From contig NZ_JAJGRC010000002.1 of assembly GCF_020786625.1 (NCBI RefSeq), positions 405,513 through 469,512 of the forward strand: 64,000 nucleotides of DNA, written 5' to 3'. Shown here in pieces: positions 27,461 through 41,863 of this stretch; position 1 is the first letter of the stretch; the number at the start of each line of letters is the position of its first letter. Position numbers and translations under genes: made by a program. The stretch is from Salinicoccus sp. RF5 (GTDB lineage: Bacteria > Bacillota > Bacilli > Staphylococcales > Salinicoccaceae). Under the pieces are notes generated by a model. It was not told the DNA's origin. It did no database searches and saw only the letters and a program-made list of their open reading frames with translations.

Positions 27461-27870
27461 AGATCATTTTTGTGTGTACAGGCAATACCTGTCGCAGTCC
27501 TTTGGCTGAAAGCTATGCCAAAACGCAGTTCCGTAATGAAGGGACTGCTTTCGAATCGAGGGGTCTTATGGTCTTCGCAGATGGCATCAGTCCCCTCTCG
27601 AAGAGGATAATTGAACGGGAGGGCCTGGAAGAGCCATCATCGCCCCGGCAGCTGATGGGGGAAGATACAGAAGAAGCACTCCTGCTGGTGATGACCAAAG
27701 CCCACAAGAGGGTGGTGAAGGACCAGTTCCCAAGTTCGGATGTGCGTATGATCAGCGAATTTTCCGAAGGCACCGTGGAAGATGTCATCGACCCCTACGG
27801 GGGGAGTGAAGCGGATTATGAACGTGCTTTCCGCCAATTGAAGCAATTTATTGATAAATTCAGACTGTAA
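27457..27870 (+). CDS. ywlE: Protein-arginine phosphatase (YwlE-like)
   Basis: A 137-residue low-molecular-weight phosphatase. The P-loop VCTGNTCRSP has Cys7 and Arg13; the residue at position 11 is Thr, the feature that gives YwlE its preference for phosphoarginine over phosphotyrosine. DPYGGSEADYE supplies the general acid Asp. It should reverse McsB arginine phosphorylation, which marks proteins for ClpCP. It overlaps the sua5 gene by four bases. It is not ArsC: the second pair of cysteines is missing. Confidence 0.93.
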   Translation: MKIIFVCTGNTCRSPLAESYAKTQFRNEGTAFESRGLMVFADGISPLSKRIIEREGLEEPSSPRQLMGEDTEEALLLVMTKAHKRVVKDQFPSSDVRMISEFSEGTVEDVIDPYGGSEADYERAFRQLKQFIDKFRL

Positions 27871-27931
27871 TTTGCCCATGACAACTTTTTTATGGAGACA
27901 TTTGATATATAATGAAGGTGAGGTGAAGAAT

Positions 27932-28360
27932 ATGAAAGTGATTATCGCTTCCGACCATGGAGGGTTCAACCTGAAAAACTCCATTGTCCAAAAATTGCAG
28001 GACACAGGGGTGGATATTACGGATTTCGGTCCGGACTCCAACGACTCCGTAGACTATCCGGATTTTGCCCGCCCTGTAGCGGAGAAGGTTGCTTCCGGAG
28101 AATATGACCGGGGCATCCTGATCTGCGGTACCGGCATTGGAATGAGCATTACGGCAAACAAGGTCCGGAATATCCGGTGTGCCCTCGTGCATGATACTTT
28201 TTCCGCTAAAGCCACACGCGCGCATAACGACTCCAATATGCTGGCCATGGGAGAACGGGTCATCGGCCCGGGACTCGCAGATGATATCGTGGATATCTGG
28301 CTCAACACGGAGTATGAGGGAGGTAGACATGAACGAAGAGTTTGCAAGATTGAAGAATGA
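27932..28360 (+). CDS. rpiB: Ribose 5-phosphate isomerase B family protein
   Basis: A 142-residue isomerase of the RpiB/LacAB family: IIASDHGGFNLK at the N-terminus, active-site Cys in ILICGTGIGMSI and HDTFSAKATRAHND. It should interconvert ribose 5-phosphate and ribulose 5-phosphate; allose or galactose 6-phosphate isomerase relatives exist. AGGTGA is 7 bases before the ATG at 27932. The gene overlaps the next one by 32 bases. Order ywlE-rpiB-ywlG-glyA-upp matches Bacillus. Confidence 0.94.
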   Translation: MKVIIASDHGGFNLKNSIVQKLQDTGVDITDFGPDSNDSVDYPDFARPVAEKVASGEYDRGILICGTGIGMSITANKVRNIRCALVHDTFSAKATRAHNDSNMLAMGERVIGPGLADDIVDIWLNTEYEGGRHERRVCKIEE

Positions 28361-28874
28361 CCTGGATGTTCTGATCGAGCAGCTGGAAGCGTCGGATTTC
28401 TTCAAGGAGGGGGAGGACCTTCTGATAGGCTGCTCCACTTCGGAAGTCATGGGACACCATATCGGCAAGGAGAGTTCCATGGAAGTCGCCGAGCTTATAT
28501 TCGACGCCTTCCATCAGGCGGCAGAGCGCAATCGGCTGAACATCATGTTCCAGGGCTGTGAGCATATCAACCGGGCAGTGACAATGGAATATGATGTGGC
28601 ACGCGCGCACAAGTATCCGCCGGTCAGTGTCGTACCGCACCGGTCTGCCGGGGGCAGTCTGAGCGAATACGCCTATCATCATCTTTCCCGGCCGGTGGTG
28701 GTTGAACATGCTGCTGCAGACCGGGGAGTGGATATCGGACAGACCCTGATCGGTATGCACCTTCATCATGTGGCAGTGCCATTCAGGGTGGAGCAGAAGA
28801 CAGTCGGCAAAGCGAATGTCACTCTTGCATATTCCAGACCAAAACTCATTGGAGGTCCTCGCGCAAATTATTAA
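28329..28874 (+). CDS. ywlG: YwlG-like protein (TIGR01440, DUF436)
   Basis: A 181-residue protein of the YwlG family. It has conserved [12 protein letters not shown] near the N-terminus and [15 protein letters not shown] in the middle; the function is unknown. GGGAGGT lies just before the ATG at 28329, which is 32 bases inside rpiB. The family is always next to glyA in Bacillales, suggesting a link to serine/glycine or one-carbon metabolism, but this is context only. Confidence 0.88.
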   Translation: MNEEFARLKNDLDVLIEQLEASDFFKEGEDLLIGCSTSEVMGHHIGKESSMEVAELIFDAFHQAAERNRLNIMFQGCEHINRAVTMEYDVARAHKYPPVSVVPHRSAGGSLSEYAYHHLSRPVVVEHAAADRGVDIGQTLIGMHLHHVAVPFRVEQKTVGKANVTLAYSRPKLIGGPRANY

Positions 28875-28897
28875 ACAAACATTTAAGGAGAGAAGAC

Positions 28898-30133
28898 ATG
28901 TCATTTATCGAATCACAAGACCCGAAACTTTTTGAAACAATTGAAGCAGAGCTTGATCGTCAAAACAACAATATTGAACTGATCGCCTCAGAGAACTTTG
29001 TATCGGAAGCGGTCATGGAAGCCCAAGGTTCAATACTCACCAACAAATATGCTGAAGGCTATCCCCACAAACGTTATTATGGCGGTTGTGAAAATGTAGA
29101 TGTTGTGGAAGATCTCGCACGGGAACGTGTGAAATCCCTTTTTGGCGCAGAGCATGCCAATGTTCAGCCTCACTCCGGCTCCCAGGCGAATATGGCCGTC
29201 TATTTCTCAGTTCTGAAGCCGGGAGACACTGTTCTCGGCATGAACCTGAACCATGGTGGCCACCTGACGCACGGCAGCCCAGTCAACTTCAGTGGTAAGC
29301 TTTTCAACTTTGTAGATTATGGTGTGAGAAAAGAAGATGAATTGATCGATTATGACGAACTCCTTAAAATTGCCAAGGAGCACAAGCCGAAAATGATCGT
29401 TGCCGGCGGAAGCGCCTATACACAGACGATCGATTTCAAGAAGTTCCGCGAAATTGCAGATGAAATCGATGCTTATCTGATGGTCGACATGGCCCACATT
29501 GCAGGACTCGTTGCAGCTGGCCTGCATCCAGACCCGGTCCCGTATGCCGACTTCGTCACGTCTACAACGCACAAGACATTGAGGGGCCCGCGCGGCGGAC
29601 TCATCCTGACAAAAGAAGAGCACGCGAAAAAAGTGGACAAGAACATCTTCCCGGGAATCCAGGGCGGACCACTCATGCACATTCTTGCAGCGAAGGCTGT
29701 GGCTTTCGGTGAGGCGCTGAACCCTGAATTCAAGGAATATCAGGAGCAGGTCATCAAAAATGCGAAAACGCTTGCTGGAAGGCTTTCAGAAAAGGGACTG
29801 CGCATCGTTGGCGGCGGCACCGAGAACCATATCGTCCTCGTCGATGTGAAAAGTTTCGGTCTGACAGGCAAACAGGCAGAAGAGGCACTGGATGAGATCG
29901 GAATCACATGCAACAAGAATACCATTCCTTTCGATGAGGAATCCCCATTTGTAACAAGTGGAATCCGTCTTGGAACTCCGGCGATGACCAGCCGTGGCTT
30001 CAAAGAGGAAGAAATGCAGGAAGTGGCTGACCTTATCGCGGAAACACTTACGGCTGTCACAGAAGGTACGAAGTATGAAACGCTGAGGGACAGAGTGAGT
30101 GCGCTGACATCCAAATTCCCACTATATAAATAA
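28898..30133 (+). CDS. glyA: Serine hydroxymethyltransferase
   Basis: A 411-residue PLP enzyme converting serine and tetrahydrofolate to glycine and methylene-tetrahydrofolate. The PLP lysine is in [13 protein letters not shown] (about residue 228); [10 protein letters not shown] and the HSGSQAN loop are present. AAGGAG is 9 bases before the ATG. A hairpin without a T-run (30142-30170) separates it from upp. Confidence 0.97.
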   Translation: MSFIESQDPKLFETIEAELDRQNNNIELIASENFVSEAVMEAQGSILTNKYAEGYPHKRYYGGCENVDVVEDLARERVKSLFGAEHANVQPHSGSQANMAVYFSVLKPGDTVLGMNLNHGGHLTHGSPVNFSGKLFNFVDYGVRKEDELIDYDELLKIAKEHKPKMIVAGGSAYTQTIDFKKFREIADEIDAYLMVDMAHIAGLVAAGLHPDPVPYADFVTSTTHKTLRGPRGGLILTKEEHAKKVDKNIFPGIQGGPLMHILAAKAVAFGEALNPEFKEYQEQVIKNAKTLAGRLSEKGLRIVGGGTENHIVLVDVKSFGLTGKQAEEALDEIGITCNKNTIPFDEESPFVTSGIRLGTPAMTSRGFKEEEMQEVADLIAETLTAVTEGTKYETLRDRVSALTSKFPLYK

Positions 30134-30141
30134 ATTGACCA

Positions 30142-30170
30142 TGCCGGAGTGGGGTGTCCCCATTCCGGCA
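30142..30170 (+). other. Strong hairpin between glyA and upp without T-run
   Basis: TGCCGGAGTGGGG pairs with CCCCATTCCGGCA across a TGT loop (13 pairs, one G-T); AATTG and CAATT flank it and can extend the stem. The next bases are CAATTGAG, so it is not a standard terminator. It may be an mRNA processing or stability element. Confidence 0.6.
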
Positions 30171-30196
30171 CAATTGAGAGAACTGGAGGACAAACC

Positions 30197-30826
30197 ATGG
30201 CCAAAGTACAAGTGATGGAACACCCTTTGATCCAGCACAAAATGAGTTATATTCGAGATGAAAAGACATCGACCAAGGAATTCAGGGAACTCGTTGATGA
30301 GGTAGGCATGCTCATGGCATATGAGGTGACCCGGGACCTGTCCCTTGAAGATGTAGAGGTGGACACACCAGTGACACGGACGACAGCAAAGAGGCTGAGC
30401 GGCAAGAAACTGGGTATCGTTCCGATACTCAGGGCAGGACTCGGTATGCAGGAAGGCATACTCAAGCTCATCCCTTCCGCCAGAGTCGGGCATATCGGCC
30501 TGTATCGTGACCCGGAGACACTGCAGGCGATCGAATACTATGCAAAATTCCCGGGAGACATAGAAGAACGTGACATATTCGTCATCGATCCGATGCTGGC
30601 GACAGGTGCATCTGCTGTAGAAGCGATTTCCGCCGTCAAGAAGCGCGGGGCAACGAAGATCAGGTTCATCTGTCTGATTGCCGCCCCGGAAGGTGTAGAG
30701 GTACTGAAGGAAGCGCATCCGGATGTGGACATCTATATTGCTGCACTGGATGAAAAACTGAATGAAAAGAGCTACATTGTCCCAGGTCTCGGAGATGCTG
30801 GCGACAGGCTTTTCGGAACGAAATAG
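30197..30826 (+). CDS. upp: Uracil phosphoribosyltransferase
   Basis: A 209-residue salvage enzyme making UMP from uracil and PRPP. The PRPP loop is [12 protein letters not shown] (about residue 130) and the uracil-binding end is [17 protein letters not shown] is 6 bases before the ATG at 30197; the longer frame from 30149 crosses the hairpin and lacks a ribosome site. The upp-wecB-atp order is staphylococcal. Confidence 0.96.
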   Translation: MAKVQVMEHPLIQHKMSYIRDEKTSTKEFRELVDEVGMLMAYEVTRDLSLEDVEVDTPVTRTTAKRLSGKKLGIVPILRAGLGMQEGILKLIPSARVGHIGLYRDPETLQAIEYYAKFPGDIEERDIFVIDPMLATGASAVEAISAVKKRGATKIRFICLIAAPEGVEVLKEAHPDVDIYIAALDEKLNEKSYIVPGLGDAGDRLFGTK

Positions 30827-30847
30827 ATATAACAAGGAGAAGAAGCA

Positions 30848-31981
30848 ATGAAGAAAATCATGACGATATTTGGAACGCGCCCGGAGGCGATCAAGATGGC
30901 GCCGCTTGTTCTGGCACTTAAGAATGATCCGGAACTTGAACCCATCGTAGTGGTCACTGCACAGCACCGCGAGATGCTCGATCAGGTGCTTGATATTTTT
31001 GGTATCACTCCTGATTACGACCTCGACATCATGCAGCAGGGCCAGACACTTTCCGAAGTGACGGGCAGGGTGATCGCTGGTCTCGAGTCCATCATCAAAG
31101 AGGCAGGACCAGATATGATCCTTGTCCATGGCGACACGACGACAACATTTGCAGGCAGCCTGGCCGCGTTCTATAACGAAGTGGACATCGGCCATGTAGA
31201 GGCGGGTCTCCGGACCAACAACAAGTACTCGCCGTTCCCTGAGGAAATGAATCGTCAGATGACAGGCGTACTTGCCGACCTTCATTTTGCACCGACAGAA
31301 AACTCCAAGGAGAATCTGCTCAGGGAAAACAAGAAGGAAGATGGCATCTCCATCACCGGCAATACAGCGATTGATGCGTTGAAGACGACGGTGAACCCGG
31401 ACTACGAAAGTGAAATCATCGAAAAGCACAAGGATAACAAGGTGATTCTCCTGACCGCCCACAGAAGGGAAAACATCGGCATGCCGATGGAGAACATCTT
31501 CAGCGCCGTACGCGAAATCGTCGAAGAGTTCGAAGACGTCACAGTCGTCTATCCGATCCATAAGAATCCAAAAGTCAGGGAAATAGCCTCCAAATACCTG
31601 GCAGACCATGAGCGCATCGAAATCATTGAGCCGCTCGATGTATTCGACTTCCATAATTTCGCGGCGAAAAGCCATATCATCCTCACCGATTCCGGTGGTG
31701 TGCAGGAGGAGGCGCCTTCCCTTCAGAAGCCAGTGCTCGTCCTTCGTGATACGACGGAACGGCCGGAAGGTGTGGAAGCAGGCACACTCAAGCTCGCCGG
31801 CATCCAGAAGGAGCACATCTATGAGCTGACGAAGGAACTGCTGACAGATGAGGATCTCTATAGAAAGATGGCCGAGGCGAACAATCCGTATGGAGATGGA
31901 AAAGCTTCCCTAAGGATATGTGAAAACATCAAATACTACTATGGAATCCGGAAGGATAAGCCTGAAAGCTTTAATGTATAG
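30848..31981 (+). CDS. mnaA: UDP-N-acetylglucosamine 2-epimerase
   Basis: A 377-residue non-hydrolysing epimerase making UDP-ManNAc, used for teichoic acid linkage units. Visible are FGTRPEAIKMAPL at the N-terminus, HGDTTTTFA, HVEAGLRT and LTDSGGVQEEAPSL. AAGGAG is 8 bases before the ATG. It closes the glyA-upp group ahead of the ATP synthase operon. No strong terminator follows. Confidence 0.95.
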   Translation: MKKIMTIFGTRPEAIKMAPLVLALKNDPELEPIVVVTAQHREMLDQVLDIFGITPDYDLDIMQQGQTLSEVTGRVIAGLESIIKEAGPDMILVHGDTTTTFAGSLAAFYNEVDIGHVEAGLRTNNKYSPFPEEMNRQMTGVLADLHFAPTENSKENLLRENKKEDGISITGNTAIDALKTTVNPDYESEIIEKHKDNKVILLTAHRRENIGMPMENIFSAVREIVEEFEDVTVVYPIHKNPKVREIASKYLADHERIEIIEPLDVFDFHNFAAKSHIILTDSGGVQEEAPSLQKPVLVLRDTTERPEGVEAGTLKLAGIQKEHIYELTKELLTDEDLYRKMAEANNPYGDGKASLRICENIKYYYGIRKDKPESFNV

Positions 31982-32038
31982 AATTATGTCCATAATATGT
32001 CGGGGATGGTAGCGGAATAAATAAATCCATCCCTAATA

Positions 32039-32067
32039 TTGACATAAAAAATACAAACAGATATCAT
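32039..32067 (+). promoter_or_regulatory. ATP synthase operon promoter
   Basis: TTGACA (32039-32044), a 17-base spacer and TATCAT (32062-32067), about 55 bases before atpI. Confidence 0.78.
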
Positions 32068-32121
32068 TACAAGAGTAATGTAACGGTTTACAGCCAAAGC
32101 CGCAGAATACACTAGGAGACA

Positions 32122-33232
<1,111 letters not shown>

Positions 33233-33267
33233 TATATAATTCAAATCAAACTTTCAAAAATATTTAG

Positions 33268-33501
<234 letters not shown>

Positions 33502-33600
33502 GAATCGTTACATCTGGCGAAGTCTTCTATCAAGATTTCGCCCTCTTATTATGTCGACTATGAAATCAGAATGAAACTCTCGCGAAAGGAGTGTACATAG

Positions 33601-34116
33601 GTGGAATTTCTTATTTTAGGAGCTACGGACACAGTTCCGGCGGCAATTGGTAACAGTCTGATACAACTGCTCACTTTCCTCGTACTTCTCGGAGCACTTT
33701 CATATTTCGTATGGAAGCCGCTCAAGAAAGTCATGGATGAGCGTGAACAGCTGATCCACTCGGAAATAGATGATGCAGAGCAGCGCAGGATGGAAGCTGT
33801 AAAGCTTAAGGAAGAAAATGAAGCAGTGCTCAGGGAAACGCAGGCTGAAATATCCGAGATGATGGATAATGCAAAACAGCAGGCGAAGAAAGAGCAAGAA
33901 GCGATCATCCATGACGCAAATACGCGTGCCAATCAGATGATGGAAGCTGCCAAGGCAGATATCGAAAGAGAAAAAGAAAAAGCAATCCGTGATATCAATG
34001 ATCAGGTGGGCGACATCTCCGTCCTGATTGCAGAGAAGATGATTTCCAAAGAGATCAACCAGCAGGATCAGAAAGATCTGGTTGCAAGGTATCTACAGGA
34101 AGCAGGGGGTAAATAA
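33601..34116 (+). CDS. atpF: ATP synthase Fo subunit b
   Basis: A 171-residue peripheral stalk subunit: one N-terminal membrane helix (about residues 14-36) and a long, charged, alpha-helical body with repeated Glu, Lys and Gln. It starts with GTG at 33601, with AAGGAG about 11 bases upstream. The stop overlaps the atpH start by one base. Confidence 0.94.
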   Translation: MEFLILGATDTVPAAIGNSLIQLLTFLVLLGALSYFVWKPLKKVMDEREQLIHSEIDDAEQRRMEAVKLKEENEAVLRETQAEISEMMDNAKQQAKKEQEAIIHDANTRANQMMEAAKADIEREKEKAIRDINDQVGDISVLIAEKMISKEINQQDQKDLVARYLQEAGGK

Positions 34117-34658
34117 TGGCTAACTCAGCTCAAAAATATTCCCAAGCTTTGTTCAGTACCGTGAAGGACGCCGGTCATCTCGATGAGGTCAAGGCGGACT
34201 TTGACGAAGTGGTCAAAGCAGTGCGGAATACTCCTGAGTTCCTGACTTTCATGAATAACCCGAAAGTTCCAAGGGACAGTCGTCGGGAGGCGGTGGCAAA
34301 GACTTTTGACAGTGTTTCCGAACCGCTCCGCAACATGCTCCTCATTCTCTCTGACCGCAATAGGTTTTCTGAGATTGAAGCAATCCATGATCATTTCATA
34401 CAGAACTACAATGCACACTATAAACAGGAAAATGTAGTAATAGAATCAGTTTACCCACTCTCTGAAGAAGAAATTGAAGGTATCGGAAAAGTCTTCATCA
34501 AAAAGACGGGTCTTTCAAAACTGCTTATAGAGAATAAGGTCAACGAGGAACTGATCGGAGGCATCCGCGTATTCATCGGCACGAAAGTCTATGACGGCTC
34601 ATTGAATACACAGTTGTCTGATTTGAAGAATCGGTTCAGAGAAAGTACTAATAGCTAA
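34116..34658 (+). CDS. atpH: ATP synthase F1 subunit delta
   Basis: A 180-residue subunit that joins the peripheral stalk to the alpha3beta3 head. YSQALFSTVKDAG at the N-terminus and LIGGIRVFIGTKVYDGS near the C-terminus are family signatures. The start overlaps atpF by one base (TAATG), so the two are coupled. Confidence 0.94.
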   Translation: MANSAQKYSQALFSTVKDAGHLDEVKADFDEVVKAVRNTPEFLTFMNNPKVPRDSRREAVAKTFDSVSEPLRNMLLILSDRNRFSEIEAIHDHFIQNYNAHYKQENVVIESVYPLSEEEIEGIGKVFIKKTGLSKLLIENKVNEELIGGIRVFIGTKVYDGSLNTQLSDLKNRFRESTNS

Positions 34659-34669
34659 TTAAGGAGTGA

Positions 34670-36190
<1,521 letters not shown>

Positions 36191-36204
36191 TGAATATAGA
36201 ATAA

Positions 36205-38527
<2,323 letters not shown>

Positions 38528-38545
38528 AATCGGGAGGGTTAGCAA

Positions 38546-38953
38546 ATGAGTACAATTGCACTGGATGTAGTTACACCAAACGGTTCCGTGTTCAATGAAG
38601 AGGACTGTGAAATTATTATACTCCAGACCAAACAGGGTGAGATCGGCGTCATGGCCGGCCACGTCCCGACGGTTGCTGCATTGAAGATTGGCAGTCTGCG
38701 AGCAAAGATAGATGGCCAGTTTGAATACTTTGCAGTGACAGATGGCTTTGTCGAAATACGTCCTGAAAAGGTTTCAGTATTGGTACAGGCTGGTGAATTC
38801 GCAGAAGAAATAGATACAGAACGTGCCAAGCAGGCTAAAGAGCGCGCCGAATCACTGCTCCAGCAGGAACGCGATGAAAAAGTCGACCGGTATCGTGCTG
38901 AATTGGCATTGCGCCGTGCAATCAACCGATTGGATGTATCAAAACATAGTTAA
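38546..38953 (+). CDS. atpC: ATP synthase F1 subunit epsilon
   Basis: A 135-residue subunit with an N-terminal beta-sandwich (GEIGVMAGHVP is the signature) and a C-terminal helical hairpin (from about residue 90) that can lock the enzyme against ATP hydrolysis. GGGAGGG precedes the ATG. Last gene of the operon; a strong terminator follows. Confidence 0.96.
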   Translation: MSTIALDVVTPNGSVFNEEDCEIIILQTKQGEIGVMAGHVPTVAALKIGSLRAKIDGQFEYFAVTDGFVEIRPEKVSVLVQAGEFAEEIDTERAKQAKERAESLLQQERDEKVDRYRAELALRRAINRLDVSKHS

Positions 38954-38960
38954 TAAATCC

Positions 38961-38985
38961 ACCCGGGCCTCGGCCCGGGTTTTTT
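38961..38985 (+). terminator. atp operon terminator
   Basis: ACCCGGGCC-TC-GGCCCGGGT hairpin followed by TTTTT. Confidence 0.9.
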
Positions 38986-38999
38986 AGTAGGTGAATGAG

Positions 39000-39227
39000 A
39001 TGTTGTTTTCCCAATTGGCCTTCATGCATATCATTCTTCATATGTTGTGTGTGGTTTTTTCTTTCTGGGTGCTAGGGGCATTGAATATCGACAGCTGGTT
39101 CAAAAAAGGTGAAACAGGACGGATCAGACTGTTCATCATACTTGCCGCAGTGCTTCTGGGGAGTGCGCTCAGCAATTTCATAATGGATTTCTTCAGACTG
39201 GTGCAGGAGGCCTCCCTTCTATTTTGA
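39000..39227 (+). CDS. DUF1146 membrane protein (YwzB-like)
   Basis: A 75-residue protein with two membrane helices separated by a short charged loop (WFKKGETGRIR). The family is found between atpC and murA in Bacillales and has no known function. AGGTGA is 5 bases before the ATG at 39000; an in-frame GTG at 38991 overlaps this site and is rejected. Confidence 0.85.
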   Translation: MLFSQLAFMHIILHMLCVVFSFWVLGALNIDSWFKKGETGRIRLFIILAAVLLGSALSNFIMDFFRLVQEASLLF

Positions 39228-39253
39228 TTTTGCTTTGCAAACATGTTTATACA
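39224..39253 (+). promoter_or_regulatory. Candidate murA promoter
   Basis: TTGATT (39224-39229), an 18-base spacer and TATACA (39248-39253), 52 bases before murA. Confidence 0.45.
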
Positions 39254-39304
39254 TCTTTAAAATAGTGAATAGTGTATCGTAAGTAAAAGTATGGAGTGAG
39301 TGAA

Positions 39305-40597
39305 ATGGATTCTATAATTGTTAAAGGTGGAAATAAACTCTCGGGTTCTGTGGAAATAGAAGGTTCAAAAAATGCCGTACTGCCAATCTTGACTGCATCA
39401 TTGCTTGCAAGTGAAGGGGTATCAAAGCTACATAATGTACCCAACCTTTCCGATGTGGGCACATTGAGTGCATTGCTTGAGCATCTCGGTGCCTCTGTGG
39501 AATTCGGCGACAAGACCGTTGCCATCGATGCGAGTGGTGAACTGAGCTGTGATGCGCCGTTCAACCTGGTAAGCAAGATGCGTGCCAGCATGCTTGTCAT
39601 GGGGCCGCTGCTCGGCCGGTACGGATATTGTAATGTCGCCATGCCGGGAGGATGTGCGATAGGCTCCAGACCAGTGGAGCAGCACATCAAAGGTCTGGAG
39701 AAGATGGGGGCTACGTTCCGTACGGTGGACGGCAGTTTCGAAGGAAAGGTCGAAGATCGTCTGAAAGGCGCGAAAATTTATCTCGACTTTCCGAGCGTAG
39801 GTGCAACACAAAATCTGATGATGGCTGCGAGCCTAGCCGAGGGCGTGACGGAATTAGAGAATGCGGCCAGAGAACCTGAAGTTGAAGACCTGGCCAATTA
39901 TATCAATGCCATGGGGGGCCGTGTATCGGGTGCCGGTACAGGCCATATTACGATTGAAGGTGTAGATATCCTGAAAGGGGTCGACCATACCGTCATCCCA
40001 GACAGGATTGAAGCCGGCACTTTCATGATTGCCGGTGCAATCACAAGGAGTGAAATCGTCCTTGATAATGTCATTGCGGACCATCTCACAGCACTTATCT
40101 CCAAACTTGAAGAAATGGGCATAAGTATTGTAGAAGAAGGGAATAGTGTGCGCGTCATCCCGGGTGAACAATTGAAGCCGATCAAGGCGAAAACCCTGCC
40201 GCATCCCGGATTCCCTACTGATATGCAGAGTCAACTGATGGCGCTGCTTGCCACAGTCAACGGAACAAGTGTGATTACTGAAACAATTTTTGAGAACAGG
40301 TTCATGCATGTGAACGAGTTCAGGAATATGGGCGCCGACATCACTGTCGAAGAGAATCACGCATTCATCAAAGGCGTCAGGAAACTATCTGGTGGACGGG
40401 TGAAAGCGACGGACCTGAGAGCCGCTGCTGCCCTGATTCTTGCAGGTTTGGCTGCAGAAGGGTATACTGTAGTTACTGAATTAAAGCACCTCGATCGTGG
40501 ATATGTCGAATTTCATAAGAAGCTTGAACAGCTTGGCGCTGACATAGAACGGACAGGTGAAAGTTCCACACAGGAAAGTGTGACATTTTCGAAATAA
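39305..40597 (+). CDS. murA: UDP-GlcNAc 1-carboxyvinyltransferase, MurA1
   Basis: A 430-residue MurA, the paralogue located after the atp operon as in Bacillus (murAA) and Staphylococcus. The fosfomycin-sensitive Cys117 is in [21 protein letters not shown] is the N-terminal loop. It performs the first committed step of peptidoglycan synthesis. GGAG lies 8 bases before the ATG at 39305; the GTG nine bases earlier overlaps it. Followed closely by the EpuA-like gene and fabZ. Confidence 0.96.
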   Translation: MDSIIVKGGNKLSGSVEIEGSKNAVLPILTASLLASEGVSKLHNVPNLSDVGTLSALLEHLGASVEFGDKTVAIDASGELSCDAPFNLVSKMRASMLVMGPLLGRYGYCNVAMPGGCAIGSRPVEQHIKGLEKMGATFRTVDGSFEGKVEDRLKGAKIYLDFPSVGATQNLMMAASLAEGVTELENAAREPEVEDLANYINAMGGRVSGAGTGHITIEGVDILKGVDHTVIPDRIEAGTFMIAGAITRSEIVLDNVIADHLTALISKLEEMGISIVEEGNSVRVIPGEQLKPIKAKTLPHPGFPTDMQSQLMALLATVNGTSVITETIFENRFMHVNEFRNMGADITVEENHAFIKGVRKLSGGRVKATDLRAAAALILAGLAAEGYTVVTELKHLDRGYVEFHKKLEQLGADIERTGESSTQESVTFSK

Positions 40598-40609
40598 AGA
40601 GGTAGTCTT

Positions 40610-40798
40610 ATGGCCGAGCAATCAAAAAAGCTAGTCCACCGCAGGTTCCCGCTGATCATCAGAATTCTGCTCTTCATCTATATTGCAATCATCGTCTTCT
40701 TTGGCGGATTGATGATAGGGTATGGCATTCTGGACAATCCTATGGAAGTATTCCGTATTGAAACATGGGAACACATCATAAATATGACCAAGGAATGA
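40610..40798 (+). CDS. EpuA-like small membrane protein
   Basis: A 62-residue protein: basic N-terminus, one strong membrane helix (about residues 18-42) and a short C-terminal tail. It matches the EpuA family, often labelled RNA polymerase beta subunit in databases, a name its sequence does not support. It lies between murA and fabZ, as in other Staphylococcaceae. AGAGGT precedes the ATG. Confidence 0.8.
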   Translation: MAEQSKKLVHRRFPLIIRILLFIYIAIIVFFGGLMIGYGILDNPMEVFRIETWEHIINMTKE

Positions 40799-40802
40799 TT
40801 AT

Positions 40803-41246
40803 ATGCTGACGTACGACCAGATCAAGGCGATAATTCCACATCGTCCCCCGTTTCTCCTGATCGACAGGGTGACTGAAATAGAGCCTGGAGTCAAATGTTC
40901 GGGTATCAAACAGGTATCCGGAAACGAACCATTCTTCCAGGGGCATTTCCCTAAATATGCTGTAATGCCGGGCGTACTCATTGTTGAGGCGCTGGCCCAG
41001 ACTGGTGCTGTCGCCCTGCTGCAGGAAGAGCGTTTCAAAGGGAAGCTCGCATTTTTTGCCGGCATCGACAAATGCAAGTTCAAAAGACAGGTGACACCCG
41101 GGGATACTTTGGAACTCTCAGTGGAAATTACAAAGTTGAGGGGACCGATCGGCAAGGGTGATGCTGTCGCCACTGTCGATGGCGAAGTTGCCTGCAAATG
41201 TGAAATCACTTTTGCGATTCAAGATAATAAAACATCCGATGACTAG
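40803..41246 (+). CDS. fabZ: 3-hydroxyacyl-ACP dehydratase
   Basis: A 147-residue hot-dog fold enzyme of fatty acid elongation. [11 protein letters not shown] is the N-terminal signature; catalytic His48 is in [12 protein letters not shown] and Glu62 in VLIVEALAQ. The gene starts four bases after the EpuA-like gene. Its last residues (KTSDD) and stop are encoded inside a palindromic terminator. Confidence 0.96.
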   Translation: MLTYDQIKAIIPHRPPFLLIDRVTEIEPGVKCSGIKQVSGNEPFFQGHFPKYAVMPGVLIVEALAQTGAVALLQEERFKGKLAFFAGIDKCKFKRQVTPGDTLELSVEITKLRGPIGKGDAVATVDGEVACKCEITFAIQDNKTSDD

Positions 41247-41265
41247 TCTAGTCATCGGATGTTTT
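41229..41265. terminator. Palindromic terminator shared by fabZ and ywpF coding ends
   Basis: Two perfect 18-base arms (AAAACATCCGATGACTAG and complement) around a single T at 41247. The left arm codes the end of fabZ, the right arm the end of ywpF; T-runs follow on both strands. Confidence 0.88.
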
Positions 41266-41673
41266 TATTTCAGCTTTTGATTCCATCATCGCTTTGAATT
41301 CATTAAGCAGTTTCTCCTGCTCGTAGCCCTCATCAAGCAGATGGGACAGAAGATCTTCGGCATAGTGTGGTCCCTGAACGATGATTTTGCCATTGAAGAT
41401 CAGGGATAATGCATTTTCAATTTCATTCATTTCATTAAAGACGCCTTTGAATCTGGCAGGTTCATTGGAATGGCGTGTGATGGTCACAAGCATCTCCATC
41501 TCAGTACCGACAAGGTCCTCCAGTATATCCTTGAAGTCGGTGGATGTTGAAATCTCAACCAGCCAAGGGTCTTCCTGCTTTTCTTTATTTATGATGATAC
41601 CGTCAATCAGGTCCAGGATTATGAAATTATTTTCATGTTCAAGTTTCAATTCCACAACTTTAAAAGACTTCAT
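41248..41673 (-). CDS. ywpF: YwpF family protein
   Basis: A 141-residue cytoplasmic protein of the YwpF family, which lies between fabZ and ssb in Bacillus and Staphylococcus. It has no catalytic motif that I can see; the function is unknown. The ATG has AAGGGG 8 bases upstream. It converges with fabZ, and both proteins end with KTSDD because of the shared palindrome. Confidence 0.85.
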   Translation of the reverse strand: MKSFKVVELKLEHENNFIILDLIDGIIINKEKQEDPWLVEISTSTDFKDILEDLVGTEMEMLVTITRHSNEPARFKGVFNEMNEIENALSLIFNGKIIVQGPHYAEDLLSHLLDEGYEQEKLLNEFKAMMESKAEIKTSDD

Positions 41674-41863
41674 ATGAATTCCCCTTTCGAAAAATGATGC
41701 ATATCTTCAAAAAATGCATAATGTACAGATCTTATCCCCATTATAACGTGAATCAGCACCAGATATATTTCAATTGTAAAGAAAATGAACATAAAATCAA
41801 ATTTCCGTGTTTTGCAGAAAATTCCTCCAGGATATATCTTTGAGTCAGGAGGGGGGTGGATAC

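Noticed and set aside
30122..31816. 564-codon open frame on the minus strand opposite upp and mnaA
   Set aside because: It lies wholly antisense to two certain genes, its product is rich in Cys, His and Arg without any family pattern, and no ribosome site is present. It is a shadow of biased codon use.
32003..32033. GGGATGG/CCATCCC hairpin after mnaA as a terminator
   Set aside because: Seven pairs with a 17-base loop and no T-run; too weak to call.
41770..41820. ComK-type box (AAAA-N5-TTTT) before ssb
   Set aside because: Only AAAA-N5-TTT was found and no second box at the right distance.
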